Both the position numbers and the translations under genes were made by a program. DNA of 64,000 nucleotides from Actinoplanes sp. NBC_00393. GTDB lineage: Bacteria; Actinomycetota; Actinomycetes; Mycobacteriales; Micromonosporaceae. The stretch covers positions 9,828,001-9,892,000 of the forward strand of contig NZ_CP107942.1 of NCBI RefSeq assembly GCF_036053395.1, read 5' to 3'. The notes below the pieces were generated by a model that saw only the letters and a program-made list of their open reading frames with translations, did not search any database and was not told the DNA's origin. Positions 25,675-34,461 of the stretch are shown here, piece after piece. How positions within the stretch are numbered: position 1 is the stretch's first letter; the number at the start of each line of letters is the position of its first letter.

Positions 25675-27351
25675 GTGGCCCAGTACATCTACGTCCTGGA
25701 AAAGGCGCGCAAGGCGCACGGCGACAAGGTCGTGCTCGACAACGTGACGCTGAGCTTCCTGCCAGGCGCCAAGATCGGTGTGGTCGGCCCGAACGGCGCG
25801 GGTAAGTCCAGCCTGTTGAAGATCATGGCCGGGCTCGACACGCCGAGCAACGGCGAGGCCCGGCTCATGCCCGGTTACACCGTCGGCATGCTGGCTCAGG
25901 AGCCGCCGCTCAACGAAGCGAAGACCGTCCTCGGCAACATCGAGGAGGCGGTCGCGGACACCAAGGCCAAGCTGGAGCGGTTCAACAAGATCGCCGAGCA
26001 GATGGCCACCGACTACACCGACGAACTGATGGAGGAGATGGGCAAGCTCCAGGAGGAGCTCGACCACGCCGACGCGTGGGACATCGACTCCAAGCTGGAG
26101 CTGGCGATGGACGCGCTGCGCTGCCCGCCGCCGGACGCCGACGTCACCCAGCTCTCCGGTGGCGAGCGCCGCCGGGTCGCGCTCTGCAAGCTGCTGCTCG
26201 AGGCGCCCGACCTGCTCCTGCTCGACGAGCCCACCAACCACCTGGACGCCGAGAGTGTGTCCTGGCTGGAGCAGCACCTGGCCAAGTACGCGGGCACCGT
26301 CCTGGCGATCACCCACGACCGGTACTTCCTGGACAACGTGGCCGGCTGGATCCTCGAGCTGGACCGCGGCCGGGCGATCGGCTACGAGGGCAACTACTCG
26401 ACGTACCTGGAGAAGAAGGCGGCGCGTCTGTCGGTCGAGGGCCGCAAGGACGCGAAGATGAAGAAGCGCCTCTCCGAGGAGCTCGAGTGGGTCCGGTCGA
26501 ACGCCAAGGCGCGCCAGACCAAGAGCAAGTCCCGCCTCGACCGCTACGAGGAGATGGCCGCCGAGGCGGAGAAGACCCGGAAGCTGGACTTCGAGGAGAT
26601 CCAGATCCCGCCGGGCCCGCGCCTGGGCAACACCGTCATCGAGGTCAACGGCCTGACCAAGGGCTTCGAGGGCCGTACGCTCATCAACAACCTGTCGTTC
26701 TCGCTGCCGCGCAACGGCATCGTCGGCATCATCGGCCCGAACGGCGTCGGTAAGACCACCCTGTTCAAGACCATCGTCGGTCTCGAGCAGCCCGACTCCG
26801 GCACGGTCCGGATCGGCGAGACGGTCAAGCTGTCGTACGTCGACCAGAGCCGGGCCGGTCTCGACCCCACCAAGACGCTGTGGGAGGTCGTCTCCGACGG
26901 GCTCGACCACATGATGGTCGGCAAGGTCGAGATGCCGTCCCGGGCGTACGTGGCCGCGTTCGGCTTCAAGGGCCCGGACCAGCAGAAGCCGACCAAGGTG
27001 CTGTCCGGCGGTGAGCGCAACCGGCTCAACCTCGCGATGACGCTGAAGATCGGCGGCAACGTGATCCTGCTCGACGAGCCGACCAACGACCTCGACGTCG
27101 AGACGCTCTCCAGCCTGGAGAACGCGCTGCTCGAGTTCCCCGGCTGCGCCGTGGTCATCTCCCACGACCGGATGTTCCTGGACCGGGTGGCCACGCACAT
27201 GCTGGCCTGGGAGGGCACCGACGAGGAGCCGGACAAGTGGTTCTGGTTCGAGGGCAACTTCGAGGCGTACGAGAAGAACAAGATCGACCGCCTCGGCGCG
27301 GAGGCGGCCCGGCCGCACCGGGTCACCTACCGCAAGCTCACCCGTGATTGA
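25675..27351 (+). CDS. ettA: energy-dependent translational throttle protein EttA (ABC-F)
   Basis: A 558-residue ABC-F protein with two ATPase domains and no membrane segments. Domain 1 has GPNGAGKS, LSGGERRRVAL and LLLLDEPTNHLD. Domain 2 has GPNGVGKTT, LSGGERNRLNLAM and VILLDEPTNDLD. The arm insertion in domain 1 and the charged linker (RLSVEGRKDAKMKKRLSEEL) match EttA. It binds the ribosomal E site and couples translation to ATP/ADP ratio. The GTG start is preceded by GGAGGTAGGG. Its stop overlaps the thioesterase gene by 8 bases. From memory the M. tuberculosis counterpart is Rv2477c, also followed by a thioesterase. Confidence 0.96.
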   Translation: MAQYIYVLEKARKAHGDKVVLDNVTLSFLPGAKIGVVGPNGAGKSSLLKIMAGLDTPSNGEARLMPGYTVGMLAQEPPLNEAKTVLGNIEEAVADTKAKLERFNKIAEQMATDYTDELMEEMGKLQEELDHADAWDIDSKLELAMDALRCPPPDADVTQLSGGERRRVALCKLLLEAPDLLLLDEPTNHLDAESVSWLEQHLAKYAGTVLAITHDRYFLDNVAGWILELDRGRAIGYEGNYSTYLEKKAARLSVEGRKDAKMKKRLSEELEWVRSNAKARQTKSKSRLDRYEEMAAEAEKTRKLDFEEIQIPPGPRLGNTVIEVNGLTKGFEGRTLINNLSFSLPRNGIVGIIGPNGVGKTTLFKTIVGLEQPDSGTVRIGETVKLSYVDQSRAGLDPTKTLWEVVSDGLDHMMVGKVEMPSRAYVAAFGFKGPDQQKPTKVLSGGERNRLNLAMTLKIGGNVILLDEPTNDLDVETLSSLENALLEFPGCAVVISHDRMFLDRVATHMLAWEGTDEEPDKWFWFEGNFEAYEKNKIDRLGAEAARPHRVTYRKLTRD

Positions 27352-27763
27352 TAACGGGCGTTTCGTTTATGACGTGCCCGTGCGCTGGTCCGACATGGAC
27401 GCGTACGGGCACGTCAACAACGCCCGCTTCCTCACTCTCTACGAGGAGGCCCGGGTGGCGATGTTCTTCATCGGCGCCAAGGAGCACGGGCTGGGCTCGT
27501 TCGAAGAGGGCATCGTGATCGCCCGGCACGAGATCGACTACCTGCGGCCGGTGGACTTCGGTGACCCGGTCCGGATCGAGATGTGGATCTCGGAGCAGCG
27601 CGCGGCGGCGTTCACGGTCTCCTACGAGCTGTTCGACGACGGGGTGCTGGCCAGCCGGGCGAAGTCGGTGTGTGTGCCGTACAACCTGGTCAAGGGGCAC
27701 CCGCGGCGGCTCTCGGACGAGGAGAAGGAGTTCCTGGCGCCCTACACCGAGGACCGGTCATGA
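27344..27763 (+). CDS. hotdog-fold acyl-CoA thioesterase
   Basis: A 139-residue 4HBT-superfamily protein. The family core is VRWSDMDAYGHVNNARFLTLYEEARV, in which Asp and the surrounding residues form the YbgC-type active site. Length is normal. The expected reaction is hydrolysis of acyl-CoA, substrate unknown. The GTG start lies inside the last codons of ettA and the stop overlaps the next start in an ATGA, so three genes are translationally coupled. From memory this matches the order Rv2477c-Rv2475c-Rv2474c of mycobacteria. Confidence 0.88.
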   Translation: MIDNGRFVYDVPVRWSDMDAYGHVNNARFLTLYEEARVAMFFIGAKEHGLGSFEEGIVIARHEIDYLRPVDFGDPVRIEMWISEQRAAAFTVSYELFDDGVLASRAKSVCVPYNLVKGHPRRLSDEEKEFLAPYTEDRS

Positions 27764-28419
27764 GTTCACACGGCCTGCTCGGGATCCCCGACGCAGGCGC
27801 GTTCCTGGCTCGGCTGACACGGCTCGATCCGGGGGCGCCGGTGCGGTTGCGCTCGTCCGCCGGCCGCACCGCGCTGTGGGCCCACCTTCCCTGGGACGTC
27901 CTGGTGACCCGGGAGGTCGCCGGTCCCGGCCCGGGTGACGCCACCGTCTCCGCCGCCGAGCTGCTCGCAGTGCTGGCCGCCGGCGGCGAGGGGCTGCCGG
28001 AACGGCGGGACACCCAGTGGCGCTGGCCGTTGCCGCCGGCCGTGAGCCAGGCGGTCGAGTCCATCTCGGGCAGTGAGCTGGCCCAGCTGGCGGACGCCGC
28101 GGCCGGAACGCTGCGGGAGATCTCCACCGGCGGGATGTCCGGCCGGGCGGTCGGGCAGCGGGCGGTACGCGACGCCCTCCTCGACCACGTCGCCCTGGTC
28201 GTCACGCCGGCCAGCGGTGCGCCGGTCCAGGTATCGCAGCGGCTCGTGCAGGCGGTCGCCCGGATGGGTTTCCTGGGTCCGAGGAGTGTGGAGACTGCCG
28301 AGGCGCGGGTGCGGGTGGCCGGCGGCTGGGTGGGAATTTCCGCACCATATGGAGTAGCGTGGCGACAGAGCGTTCACAAATTGACTGTTACTCCGATGGC
28401 AAATCACCCGAAAGGGTGA
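27760..28419 (+). CDS. conserved actinobacterial hypothetical protein (Rv2474c-like position)
   Basis: A 219-residue soluble protein with no catalytic motif I recognise. It has a small N-terminal domain (APVRLRSSAGRTALWAHLPWDVLVTREV), a helical middle (AELLAVLAAGG, QLADAAAGTLREI), and a C-terminal region with HVALVVTPASGAPVQVSQRLVQAVARMGFLG. ATG 27760 overlaps the thioesterase stop. Size and position after the thioesterase match my recollection of Rv2474c. Coupling to ettA suggests a housekeeping role, but nothing more specific can be said. Confidence 0.75.
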   Translation: MSSHGLLGIPDAGAFLARLTRLDPGAPVRLRSSAGRTALWAHLPWDVLVTREVAGPGPGDATVSAAELLAVLAAGGEGLPERRDTQWRWPLPPAVSQAVESISGSELAQLADAAAGTLREISTGGMSGRAVGQRAVRDALLDHVALVVTPASGAPVQVSQRLVQAVARMGFLGPRSVETAEARVRVAGGWVGISAPYGVAWRQSVHKLTVTPMANHPKG

Positions 28420-28548
28420 CGCTGCCTCGTTCTTCCGGTCCCGCCCTCCCGTTGGGGGGATGACCTTCACGAACTGGACGGGTACCGTCGGCCCTCGGAT
28501 CCACTGCTACGTCCGGCGGCGGGTCTGTTGGGGAGTGAGGTGCACACG

Positions 28549-29130
28549 ATGCCGTGGTGGTCATGGCGTCCGGGATCGGCCGCGGGTAACGAGCCGGATA
28601 CCGGTGGCGAGGTTGCGGTGCAGAGCACCGTCCGCGTCGGTGTCCCAGCTCAACGCGAGCCATCCCGTACCGGAGTTCCATCCGAATTGTCCACGGCCGC
28701 ATCCTCCGATGCGGTCGCACCGGTGTCGCTGACGCGCATCGGCAAGGCGCTCGACATGCTCGACATCCGATTCCTCGCCGACGGCGGCGGCAGCCTGCTG
28801 GCGATGTGGGAGCGGCACGCCGTGCTGTTCACGCTCGAGGGTCCGGACGACGAGATCCTGGTCATGCGCGCCCGCCCGCACGCCACGGTCCCCCCGGACT
28901 GGGCGGACCGGGCCTACCGCGTGGTGAACGAGTGGAATCACACGCGGCGTTTCTGCAAGGCCTACGTGGGCGACCCGACCGAGCGGGGGCAGCTGCCGAT
29001 CTACGCGGAGCTGCAGGTCCCGCTGGCGGCCGGGGCACACGATTCGCTGGTGGTGGAGCTGCTGGACTGCGGCGCCGCCGTGGCGACGTCCTTCGTCGAC
29101 TGGCTGCACGACGAAGGGGCTCTGCTTTGA
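28549..29130 (+). CDS. YbjN-domain protein
   Basis: A 193-residue protein. The first 60 residues are variable and Ser/Ala-rich; the YbjN (type III secretion chaperone-like fold) domain covers about 65-190, with LDIRFLADGGGSLLAMWERHAVLFTLEG, YRVVNEWNHTRRFCKAYV and the C-terminal FVDWLHDEG. YbjN proteins are proposed regulators or chaperones without known enzymatic activity. ATG 28549 has GTGAGG eight bases upstream; a TTG seven codons earlier is poorer. Its stop is followed within 25 bases by a very long hairpin. Confidence 0.8.
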   Translation: MPWWSWRPGSAAGNEPDTGGEVAVQSTVRVGVPAQREPSRTGVPSELSTAASSDAVAPVSLTRIGKALDMLDIRFLADGGGSLLAMWERHAVLFTLEGPDDEILVMRARPHATVPPDWADRAYRVVNEWNHTRRFCKAYVGDPTERGQLPIYAELQVPLAAGAHDSLVVELLDCGAAVATSFVDWLHDEGALL

Positions 29131-29152
29131 ATTGCTTCGCCTCCGGCTCGCT

Positions 29153-29248
29153 GCATTGCGCCCTTTGACGCTGACGAGTTCGGGCCCGAAATCAACCACG
29201 GCTTCGCCTTGTTGATTTCGGGCCCGAACTCGTCAGCGGGCGCAATGC
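29153..29248. terminator. long hairpin with a perfect 28-bp stem between convergent genes
   Basis: Bases 29169-29196 are the exact reverse complement of 29211-29238, around a 14-base loop (29197-29210). An outer stem adds GCATTGCGCC (29153-29162) pairing with 29239-29248 beyond a 6-base bulge. It lies between the YbjN gene (+) and the beta-propeller gene (-). It is far longer than a usual terminator and has no T-run, so it may be a palindromic repeat element that also blocks read-through. Confidence 0.75.
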
Positions 29249-29272
29249 CCGGGGGTTGCGCTTAGAGCATGC

Positions 29273-30541
29273 TCAGCTCAGGGGGAACATTCCCAGTCGG
29301 CCGTGGTATTCGCGGCCCAGCTGGTCGGTGTCCGAGCCGACGAGCAGGCCCTGCGGCACGGTGAGGAAGGCGCGTACGCCGACGCCGCGGGACCGGGTCG
29401 GGTTCCAGGGCAGGGCCTTTCCGGTGCGCGGGCTGACCGCACCGATGCCGGGACGGGAGACCGCGCCCGGGCCGGGGCCGTTGCCGTCGGTGCCGTACGG
29501 GTTGTCGAACCAGCGCTGGTGCCCGCCGAGGTAGACGGCCGGCCCGGTGATCGCGACGGCGTACAGCGAGTCGCCGCCGGTGCGCTGCACCCAGGTCGGG
29601 TTCTGCCGTCCGCCGGCCCGGGTCTCGAACCGGGCGGCCGAGTCGCACAGCTTCTGCGCCGAGGAGGCCCGGCCGGTGGCGGCCACCACGATGTACGAGG
29701 CGTCCGGCGAGAACTTCACCTGCCGCAGGTAGGTGTCGAAGCCCTTCATGCACATCGGCTTGAACGCGTCGGTGTACCAGCTGGTCAGCTGGGCTGCCGG
29801 GCCGCCGACGTCGAAGAGCGCGATCTGCGTACGGTCGTAGCTGCCGGACCGGAGGAACGCGCCGATGGCGACCAGCCGGCGCCCGTCCGGCGACACGTCG
29901 AAGTGCTCCACCCGGACCCGCTTGAGGCCGGGACCGGAGAGCCGGGCGTCGAAGTTCGGGTCGACCGCCCCGGTGGCCGTGTTGAGCCGGGCCAGACCGA
30001 CCCGCCGCGCCCCGTTGATCGCCGAGAACGTGCCGCCGGCGTAGAGCCGGTCGCCGCGGACGGCCAGCGCCCGCACGTCACCCCAGTTGACCTTGGGCGC
30101 GAACGAGCCGACCCGTTCGCCGTCCCGCAGCGAGATCCTTGCCAGCCCGCGCTGGGCGGTGCCGTTGACGTTCTTGAACGCGCCGCCGATGTACACCGAG
30201 TGGTCCGGGCCGGCCGCCAGCGAGTAGATGGCGCCGTCCACCTCCGGGGCGAACGTCCGGATGACGCCGTCGTGCAGGCCGAAGGCGAAGATGTTCTTGC
30301 GGGCGAAGGTGTGCCGGCGGCTGCTGTCGGTCACCTTCGTGAACGCCCCGCTGACGACCACGGTGTCGCCGACCAGGGCCAGCGCCCACACTGTGCCGTC
30401 CAGCACGTGCGGCGTCCAGTCGACCGGGTTGGTGGAGACCACCGACGAATGGGCACGGTCGGCAACCGCCGGCGGGGTGGTGGCCAGCGCCGGAACGGCG
30501 ACGACCGCCACGGCGGCGGCTGCGAGCAGACGACGACGCAT
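29273..30541 (-). CDS. secreted beta-propeller / delta-60-repeat-like protein
   Basis: A 422-residue exported protein. The N-terminal signal peptide has MRRRLLAAAAVAVVAVPALA and a likely cleavage near PAVADRA. Several blade-like repeats follow, each with a hydrophobic strand and a YIGGAF or YAGGTF turn: VVVSGAFTKVTD, VYIGGAFKNVNGTAQRGLARI, LYAGGTFSAINGARRVGLARL and VYLGGHQRWFD. A Cys pair (PMCMKG and QKLCDSA) may form a disulfide. This resembles WD40-like or delta-60 repeat proteins of unknown role. No anchor or sorting signal is visible at the C-terminus. It is transcribed from about 64 bp downstream of the globin gene. Confidence 0.8.
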   Translation of the reverse strand: MRRRLLAAAAVAVVAVPALATTPPAVADRAHSSVVSTNPVDWTPHVLDGTVWALALVGDTVVVSGAFTKVTDSSRRHTFARKNIFAFGLHDGVIRTFAPEVDGAIYSLAAGPDHSVYIGGAFKNVNGTAQRGLARISLRDGERVGSFAPKVNWGDVRALAVRGDRLYAGGTFSAINGARRVGLARLNTATGAVDPNFDARLSGPGLKRVRVEHFDVSPDGRRLVAIGAFLRSGSYDRTQIALFDVGGPAAQLTSWYTDAFKPMCMKGFDTYLRQVKFSPDASYIVVAATGRASSAQKLCDSAARFETRAGGRQNPTWVQRTGGDSLYAVAITGPAVYLGGHQRWFDNPYGTDGNGPGPGAVSRPGIGAVSPRTGKALPWNPTRSRGVGVRAFLTVPQGLLVGSDTDQLGREYHGRLGMFPLS

Positions 30542-30605
30542 CAGATGGCTCTCCCGGGATCGTGAGTGACAATCCGATCAACGAGCCACCGGCGGACGCG
30601 ACACG

Positions 30606-31019
30606 TCAGTGTGCGGGCTCCGCGGGATCCATCGTGTTCACCATGAAGTAGGCCGCCCGCTCCAGGTAGTCCCAGAGCGCCTTGTGATGCGGCTCGGGCA
30701 GCCCGAGCGAGTCGACCGCCTCACGCATGTGGAGCAGCCAGGCGTCCCGCGCTGCCGGGTCGACCCGGAACGGGGCGTGCCGCATCCGCAGCCGGGGGTG
30801 CCCGCGGGAGGCCGAATACGTGTTCGGGCCGCCCCAGTACTGCATGAGGAAGAGCGTGAGCCGGTCGGCGGCCGGCCCGAGGTCCTCCTCCGGGTACATC
30901 GGGCGCAGCAGCGGGTCGTCCGCGACCCCTTCGTAGAACTTGTCGACGAGGCGCCGGAACGTGGGCTCGCCACCGATGGCGGCGAACAGGCTGACCTCTT
31001 CCGGTACGGGTGCGCTCAC
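30606..31019 (-). CDS. glbO: group II truncated haemoglobin
   Basis: A 137-residue globin of the trHbO type. The B-helix Tyr is in LVDKFYEGVADD, the distal loop includes YWGGPNTYSASRGHP and the proximal His is in RMRHAPFRVD. Length is normal. It binds O2 and NO, and its function may be oxygen handling or NO detoxification. GTG 31019 is the start; the frame stays open far upstream, but that extension is the opposite reading of the MFS gene. It lies 29 bp downstream of that MFS gene. GlbO corresponds to Rv2470 in the mycobacterial block. Confidence 0.94.
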   Translation of the reverse strand: MSAPVPEEVSLFAAIGGEPTFRRLVDKFYEGVADDPLLRPMYPEEDLGPAADRLTLFLMQYWGGPNTYSASRGHPRLRMRHAPFRVDPAARDAWLLHMREAVDSLGLPEPHHKALWDYLERAAYFMVNTMDPAEPAH

Positions 31020-31048
31020 CGTTCCATCCTGCCAGCCCGCCGGGCGGA

Positions 31049-32428
31049 TCACCGGCGCGGCTGCGGCCGCTCGGGTGTGACGCTCGTCGTCGGCAGCCGC
31101 GCCGAGCCCGGGCCGTCCGCCTGATGGGCGGGCTCGGGCCGGTTCGCCGCCTCGACGGCCTCGGTGAAAGTCTGCTGGCTGGGCCAGCTGATCGCCAGCA
31201 CCACCATGGCGAGCGTGCCGCCGATGCTCCACAGGCCGACCACCAGCGGCAGCCAGAAGTGGTCGGCGAGCGTACCGGTGATCATGACCGCGCCGAACTG
31301 GCTCAGCTGGACCCCGCTGTTCATCACGCCGAAGGCGCGGGCCCGGAAGCTCTGCGGCAGGGCCAGCACGAAGGTCGCGTTCAGCGTCGGCAGCAGGGCG
31401 CCCTGGACCACGCCGGAGAGCATCACCAGCAGGGCCACGATCTCGGCCGGCGGGCCGAGCAGAGAGGGAACCAGAAATAGAGGCGGCAGAACAGCGAGGT
31501 ACGGAATCAGCCGGGCACGCTCGGCGGCAGGCACGAGACGGTTGAACAGGATGCCGCCGATCACGAAGCCGAGCGGGCCGGCCGCCATGATCATGCCCTG
31601 GTCGAGCCCCCGCGTCGCCGGATCGCGGGTGCCCTCGGCGGCCCACGCCGCGGCCAGGCCCTCCGGGACGATGGCGAAGACGGTCGCAGTGAACACCACG
31701 ATGGCGATCGAGCGCAGCGCCGGGTGACCGAAGACGAGCCGGAAGCCCTCGGCGGTCTCCTGCAGGAGGTGGGTGCGCTGACTCGGGGCCTGGACCGTCG
31801 GCCGGCGCCGGACACCGAACGCGATCAGCAGCGCCGAGAGGGCGAACGTGGCCACGTCGATGCCGAGCGCGATCCGCGGTGTCAGCGCCACCGCGAGAGT
31901 GGCGCCGACCAGGTAACCGAAGACCTGGGCGGCCTGACCGGTGGTCTGGTTGGTGGCCAGCGCCAGGGCGAGGCGCTCGCGGCCGACGATCACCGGCAGC
32001 AGCGCCGAGCGCGCCGCCTGCGTCGGCGGCGCGCCGAGGCCGGCGAGCAGCAGCACGAGCAGCATCACCGGCACCGGCAGGCCGGGGATGAGCAGCAGCG
32101 CGATCAGCACCATCCGGCACAGATCCGACACGATCATGATGCGGCGGTACGGATACCGGTCGGCGAGCGCGGCCAGCACGGGACCGAAGAACCACGGCAG
32201 GTAGCCGATCGCGAACGACACCGCGGAGAGCAGGACCGACTCGCTCTGGTGATAGACCAGGACGGTCACCGCGGCCCGGGAGAGGTAGTCGCCGACCCAG
32301 TTGACCACCGTCGAGAGGTAGAGGGCACGGTACTCCGGCAGCGCGAATATGTCGCGGAAAGTTACCGTACCCTTACTTTGGGTCACCTCGTCGGCCGGAC
32401 CGCTCGGCCGTGCGGGGTCGTTCGACAC
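31049..32428 (-). CDS. MFS transporter, EntS/MFS_3-like exporter
   Basis: A protein of about 459 residues with 12 predicted membrane helices. The first helix region is FALPEYRALYLSTVVNWVGDYL, and the MFS A-like loop after helix 2 is ALADRYPYRRIMIVSDLCRM. The arrangement resembles EntS or macrolide exporters of the MFS_3 family, and export of a small molecule is likely but unspecified. I chose GTG 32428, preceded by GGAGGG; ATG 32440 lies four codons earlier. The C-terminal 40 residues are Pro-rich and cytoplasmic. It probably shares a transcript with glbO. Confidence 0.87.
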   Translation of the reverse strand: MSNDPARPSGPADEVTQSKGTVTFRDIFALPEYRALYLSTVVNWVGDYLSRAAVTVLVYHQSESVLLSAVSFAIGYLPWFFGPVLAALADRYPYRRIMIVSDLCRMVLIALLLIPGLPVPVMLLVLLLAGLGAPPTQAARSALLPVIVGRERLALALATNQTTGQAAQVFGYLVGATLAVALTPRIALGIDVATFALSALLIAFGVRRRPTVQAPSQRTHLLQETAEGFRLVFGHPALRSIAIVVFTATVFAIVPEGLAAAWAAEGTRDPATRGLDQGMIMAAGPLGFVIGGILFNRLVPAAERARLIPYLAVLPPLFLVPSLLGPPAEIVALLVMLSGVVQGALLPTLNATFVLALPQSFRARAFGVMNSGVQLSQFGAVMITGTLADHFWLPLVVGLWSIGGTLAMVVLAISWPSQQTFTEAVEAANRPEPAHQADGPGSARLPTTSVTPERPQPRR

Positions 32429-32517
32429 CAAGCCCTCCATCGCTGTCGACGATCGTCGAGGGCCGACGACGGCCGGGCACGTCGTCGGGTCTCCCGGCTG
32501 TCGACGTGCCTGCACGT

Positions 32518-32540
32518 GCAGAATCTGTAGCGGATTCTGC
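32518..32540 (-). terminator. hairpin between the MscS-like and MFS genes
   Basis: GCAGAATC (32518-32525) pairs with GATTCTGC (32533-32540) around seven bases. It lies downstream of the MscS-like gene on the minus strand. There is no T-run, so it may be a weak terminator or a regulatory dyad before the MFS gene. Confidence 0.4.
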
Positions 32541-32629
32541 CCGATCGTCCGAGTCGATGCTAGGGCAGTTGGGGTAAAAATCGGCCATTTGGTCGAAGGC
32601 GAAAATCTACCTCGTGTCGTAAGCGCAGG

Positions 32630-33715
32630 TCAGGTAGCCCCGCCCGGACGCTGGTCATTAATCGAAGACGAGGAATTTTCCGGGCCGGTGATCCACGCCG
32701 GCGGGATCGCGCTGCGCGGTCCCAGGCGCGACGCGGCAATCCGTTCCGAGATGCCGGAGGCGTCCAGCGCCTCGGTCAGCGCCCGGCGCAGCTCACGCTG
32801 CACGACCGGCTGGCTGTCCGCGGTGGTCTTGGCGATGGTCCGGATCACCGCGCCGTCCACGGTCAGCTGCTCGACCCCGACCACCTCCGGCGGCTCGAGG
32901 AACTCGGTCTGGTGCTCCGGCTCGGCGGCGACCCCCTCGGCGGCCGCCTTCAGCACGCCGACCGCCTCCTCGGCGTTGACGAAGCCGATCGGGATGTCGA
33001 TCACGACCATCGCCCAGCCCTGGCTCTTGTTGCCGACCCGGATGATCTCGCCGTTGCGGATGTACCAGAGCACACCCCGGGCGTCGCGCACCGTGGTGAT
33101 CCGCAGGCCGACACTCTCCACCACTCCGGTGGCCTCACCCAGGTCGACCGTGTCGCCCACCCCGTACTGATCCTCCAGCAGCATGAACAGGCCCGCGATC
33201 AGGTCCTTGACCAGGCTCTGCGCGCCGAAACCGATGGCCACGCCGACGATCCCGGCGCTGGCCAGCAGCGGGCCCAGGTTGAAGCCGAGCTCGCCGAGCA
33301 CCAGCAGACCGGCCATCGTGAAGACCACCGCGCTGACGAAGCTGCGCAGCACCGAACCGATCGCCTCGGCCCGCTGACGGCGCCGCTCCGGGATGAACTG
33401 GCCCTCCTCGGCGGTGACCGTCACCTTCTCCTTGAGCGGCTTCAGCAGCGCCGGCATGGCGGCGCGCGAGCCGGTCGACGCCAGCCGGGAGATCGCACGG
33501 TGCAGCAGCCACCGGACCAGCATCGCGATCAGGATGATCGCGGCTATCCGCAGCGGCTTGATCAGGACCACGTAGCTGCTCGTGGCGAACCACTCGTTGC
33601 CCGTCCAGTCGTAGATCCGGCTGCACAACACGTCGTCGTTGCAGACAGGGGTCACGTAGACGTCGACGGAGCTGCTCGGCTTGGGGGTGGGGGGCACGAC
33701 GGATAGAACAGACAC
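32630..33715 (-). CDS. MscS-family mechanosensitive channel
   Basis: A 361-residue membrane protein. Helices lie near residues 46-68 (YVVLIKPLRIAAIILIAMLV) and 118-142, and the pore helix TM3 is LGPLLASAGIVGVAIGFGAQ. The MscS beta domain follows with DQYGVGDTVDLGEATGVVESVGLRIT and IRNGEIIRVGN. It should open under membrane tension and release solutes during osmotic down-shock. Two Cys at the periplasmic N-terminus (CNDDVLCSRI) could form a disulfide. The C-terminal tail is short and polar. It stands alone, with a 190-bp gap upstream. Confidence 0.93.
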   Translation of the reverse strand: MSVLSVVPPTPKPSSSVDVYVTPVCNDDVLCSRIYDWTGNEWFATSSYVVLIKPLRIAAIILIAMLVRWLLHRAISRLASTGSRAAMPALLKPLKEKVTVTAEEGQFIPERRRQRAEAIGSVLRSFVSAVVFTMAGLLVLGELGFNLGPLLASAGIVGVAIGFGAQSLVKDLIAGLFMLLEDQYGVGDTVDLGEATGVVESVGLRITTVRDARGVLWYIRNGEIIRVGNKSQGWAMVVIDIPIGFVNAEEAVGVLKAAAEGVAAEPEHQTEFLEPPEVVGVEQLTVDGAVIRTIAKTTADSQPVVQRELRRALTEALDASGISERIAASRLGPRSAIPPAWITGPENSSSSINDQRPGGAT

Positions 33716-33904
33716 GGGGAGTCAAGGTACCGGGTTCGGCTGAGGGAAGACCTCTGACGTTTACCGGGCGGCCACAGATTGTGCTCGCAATTTGGTTATT
33801 CATCAGGGACTATTGGCGCACGGGCTTCGGTATCGAGGCACGCATCACACACGCATGGGCTACGGGAGCGGTTACAAGCAACTGACACCGGAAGGGTGAT
33901 CGCG

Positions 33905-34450
33905 ATGCCTGACATACGACCCACAGTGGGCTCTTCCGCGTTAGTGCTGAACGCTACCTACGAGCCGCTGTGCGTCGTATCGGTGCGTCGGGCGACCATC
34001 CTCCTGCTGACCGCCAAGGCAGAGTGCATCTCCGACGGGGACGGCATGCTGCACAGCGCGCACCAAGCCCTCCCGGTTCCCTCCGTGGTCCGCCTGACGA
34101 GGTACGTGAAAGTGCCGTACCGGACGCATGTCGGGCTCTCCCGCCGGGCGATCTTCGCCCGTGACGGCGGCCGCTGCGCCTACTGCCGCGGCTCCGCCGA
34201 GACCATCGACCACGTCTTCCCGCGCAGCCGCGGTGGCCTGCACGCCTGGGAGAACGTGGTGGCCGCGTGCGCCAAGTGCAACCACAGCAAGGGTGACAAG
34301 ACCCCGGCCGAGCTCGGCTGGCGGCTGCACTCCCTGCCGGCCGCCCCCCGCGGGGTCGCCTGGCGGGTGCTCGGGCACCGTACCCCCGATCCCCGGTGGA
34401 TGGACTGGCTGGACCTGCCGTCCGCGACGGTGGAGGCTGAGGCGGCGTAA
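33905..34450 (+). CDS. HNH endonuclease family protein
   Basis: A 181-residue protein whose C-terminal half carries an HNH/McrA-type zinc nuclease domain: RRAIFARDGGRCAYCRG supplies the first CxxC, TIDHVFPRSRGG the catalytic DH, and ENVVAACAKCNHSKGDKT the second CxxC and the final His. The N-terminal 75 residues (ALVLNATYEPLCVVSVRRA) are typical of the conserved actinobacterial HNH proteins, Rv2469c-like from memory, whose role is unknown. ATG 33905 has GGAAGG nine bases upstream. The stop codon lies inside the loop of a terminator hairpin. Confidence 0.9.
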   Translation: MPDIRPTVGSSALVLNATYEPLCVVSVRRATILLLTAKAECISDGDGMLHSAHQALPVPSVVRLTRYVKVPYRTHVGLSRRAIFARDGGRCAYCRGSAETIDHVFPRSRGGLHAWENVVAACAKCNHSKGDKTPAELGWRLHSLPAAPRGVAWRVLGHRTPDPRWMDWLDLPSATVEAEAA

Positions 34451-34461
34451 GCCGCCTTTTT
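34440..34461 (+). terminator. intrinsic terminator overlapping the HNH stop codon
   Basis: AGGCGGC at 34440-34446 and GCCGCCT at 34451-34457 form a 7-bp stem on a GTAA loop, followed by a T-run to 34461. The loop contains the TAA stop of the HNH gene. The T-run makes this the clearest plus-strand intrinsic terminator in the window. Confidence 0.85.

Noticed and set aside
31020..32195. Globin gene with a much longer N-terminus, as the open frame suggests.
   Set aside because: The upstream part is the alternative frame of the MFS transporter gene on the same strand; trHbO proteins are about 130 residues, matching the start at 31019.
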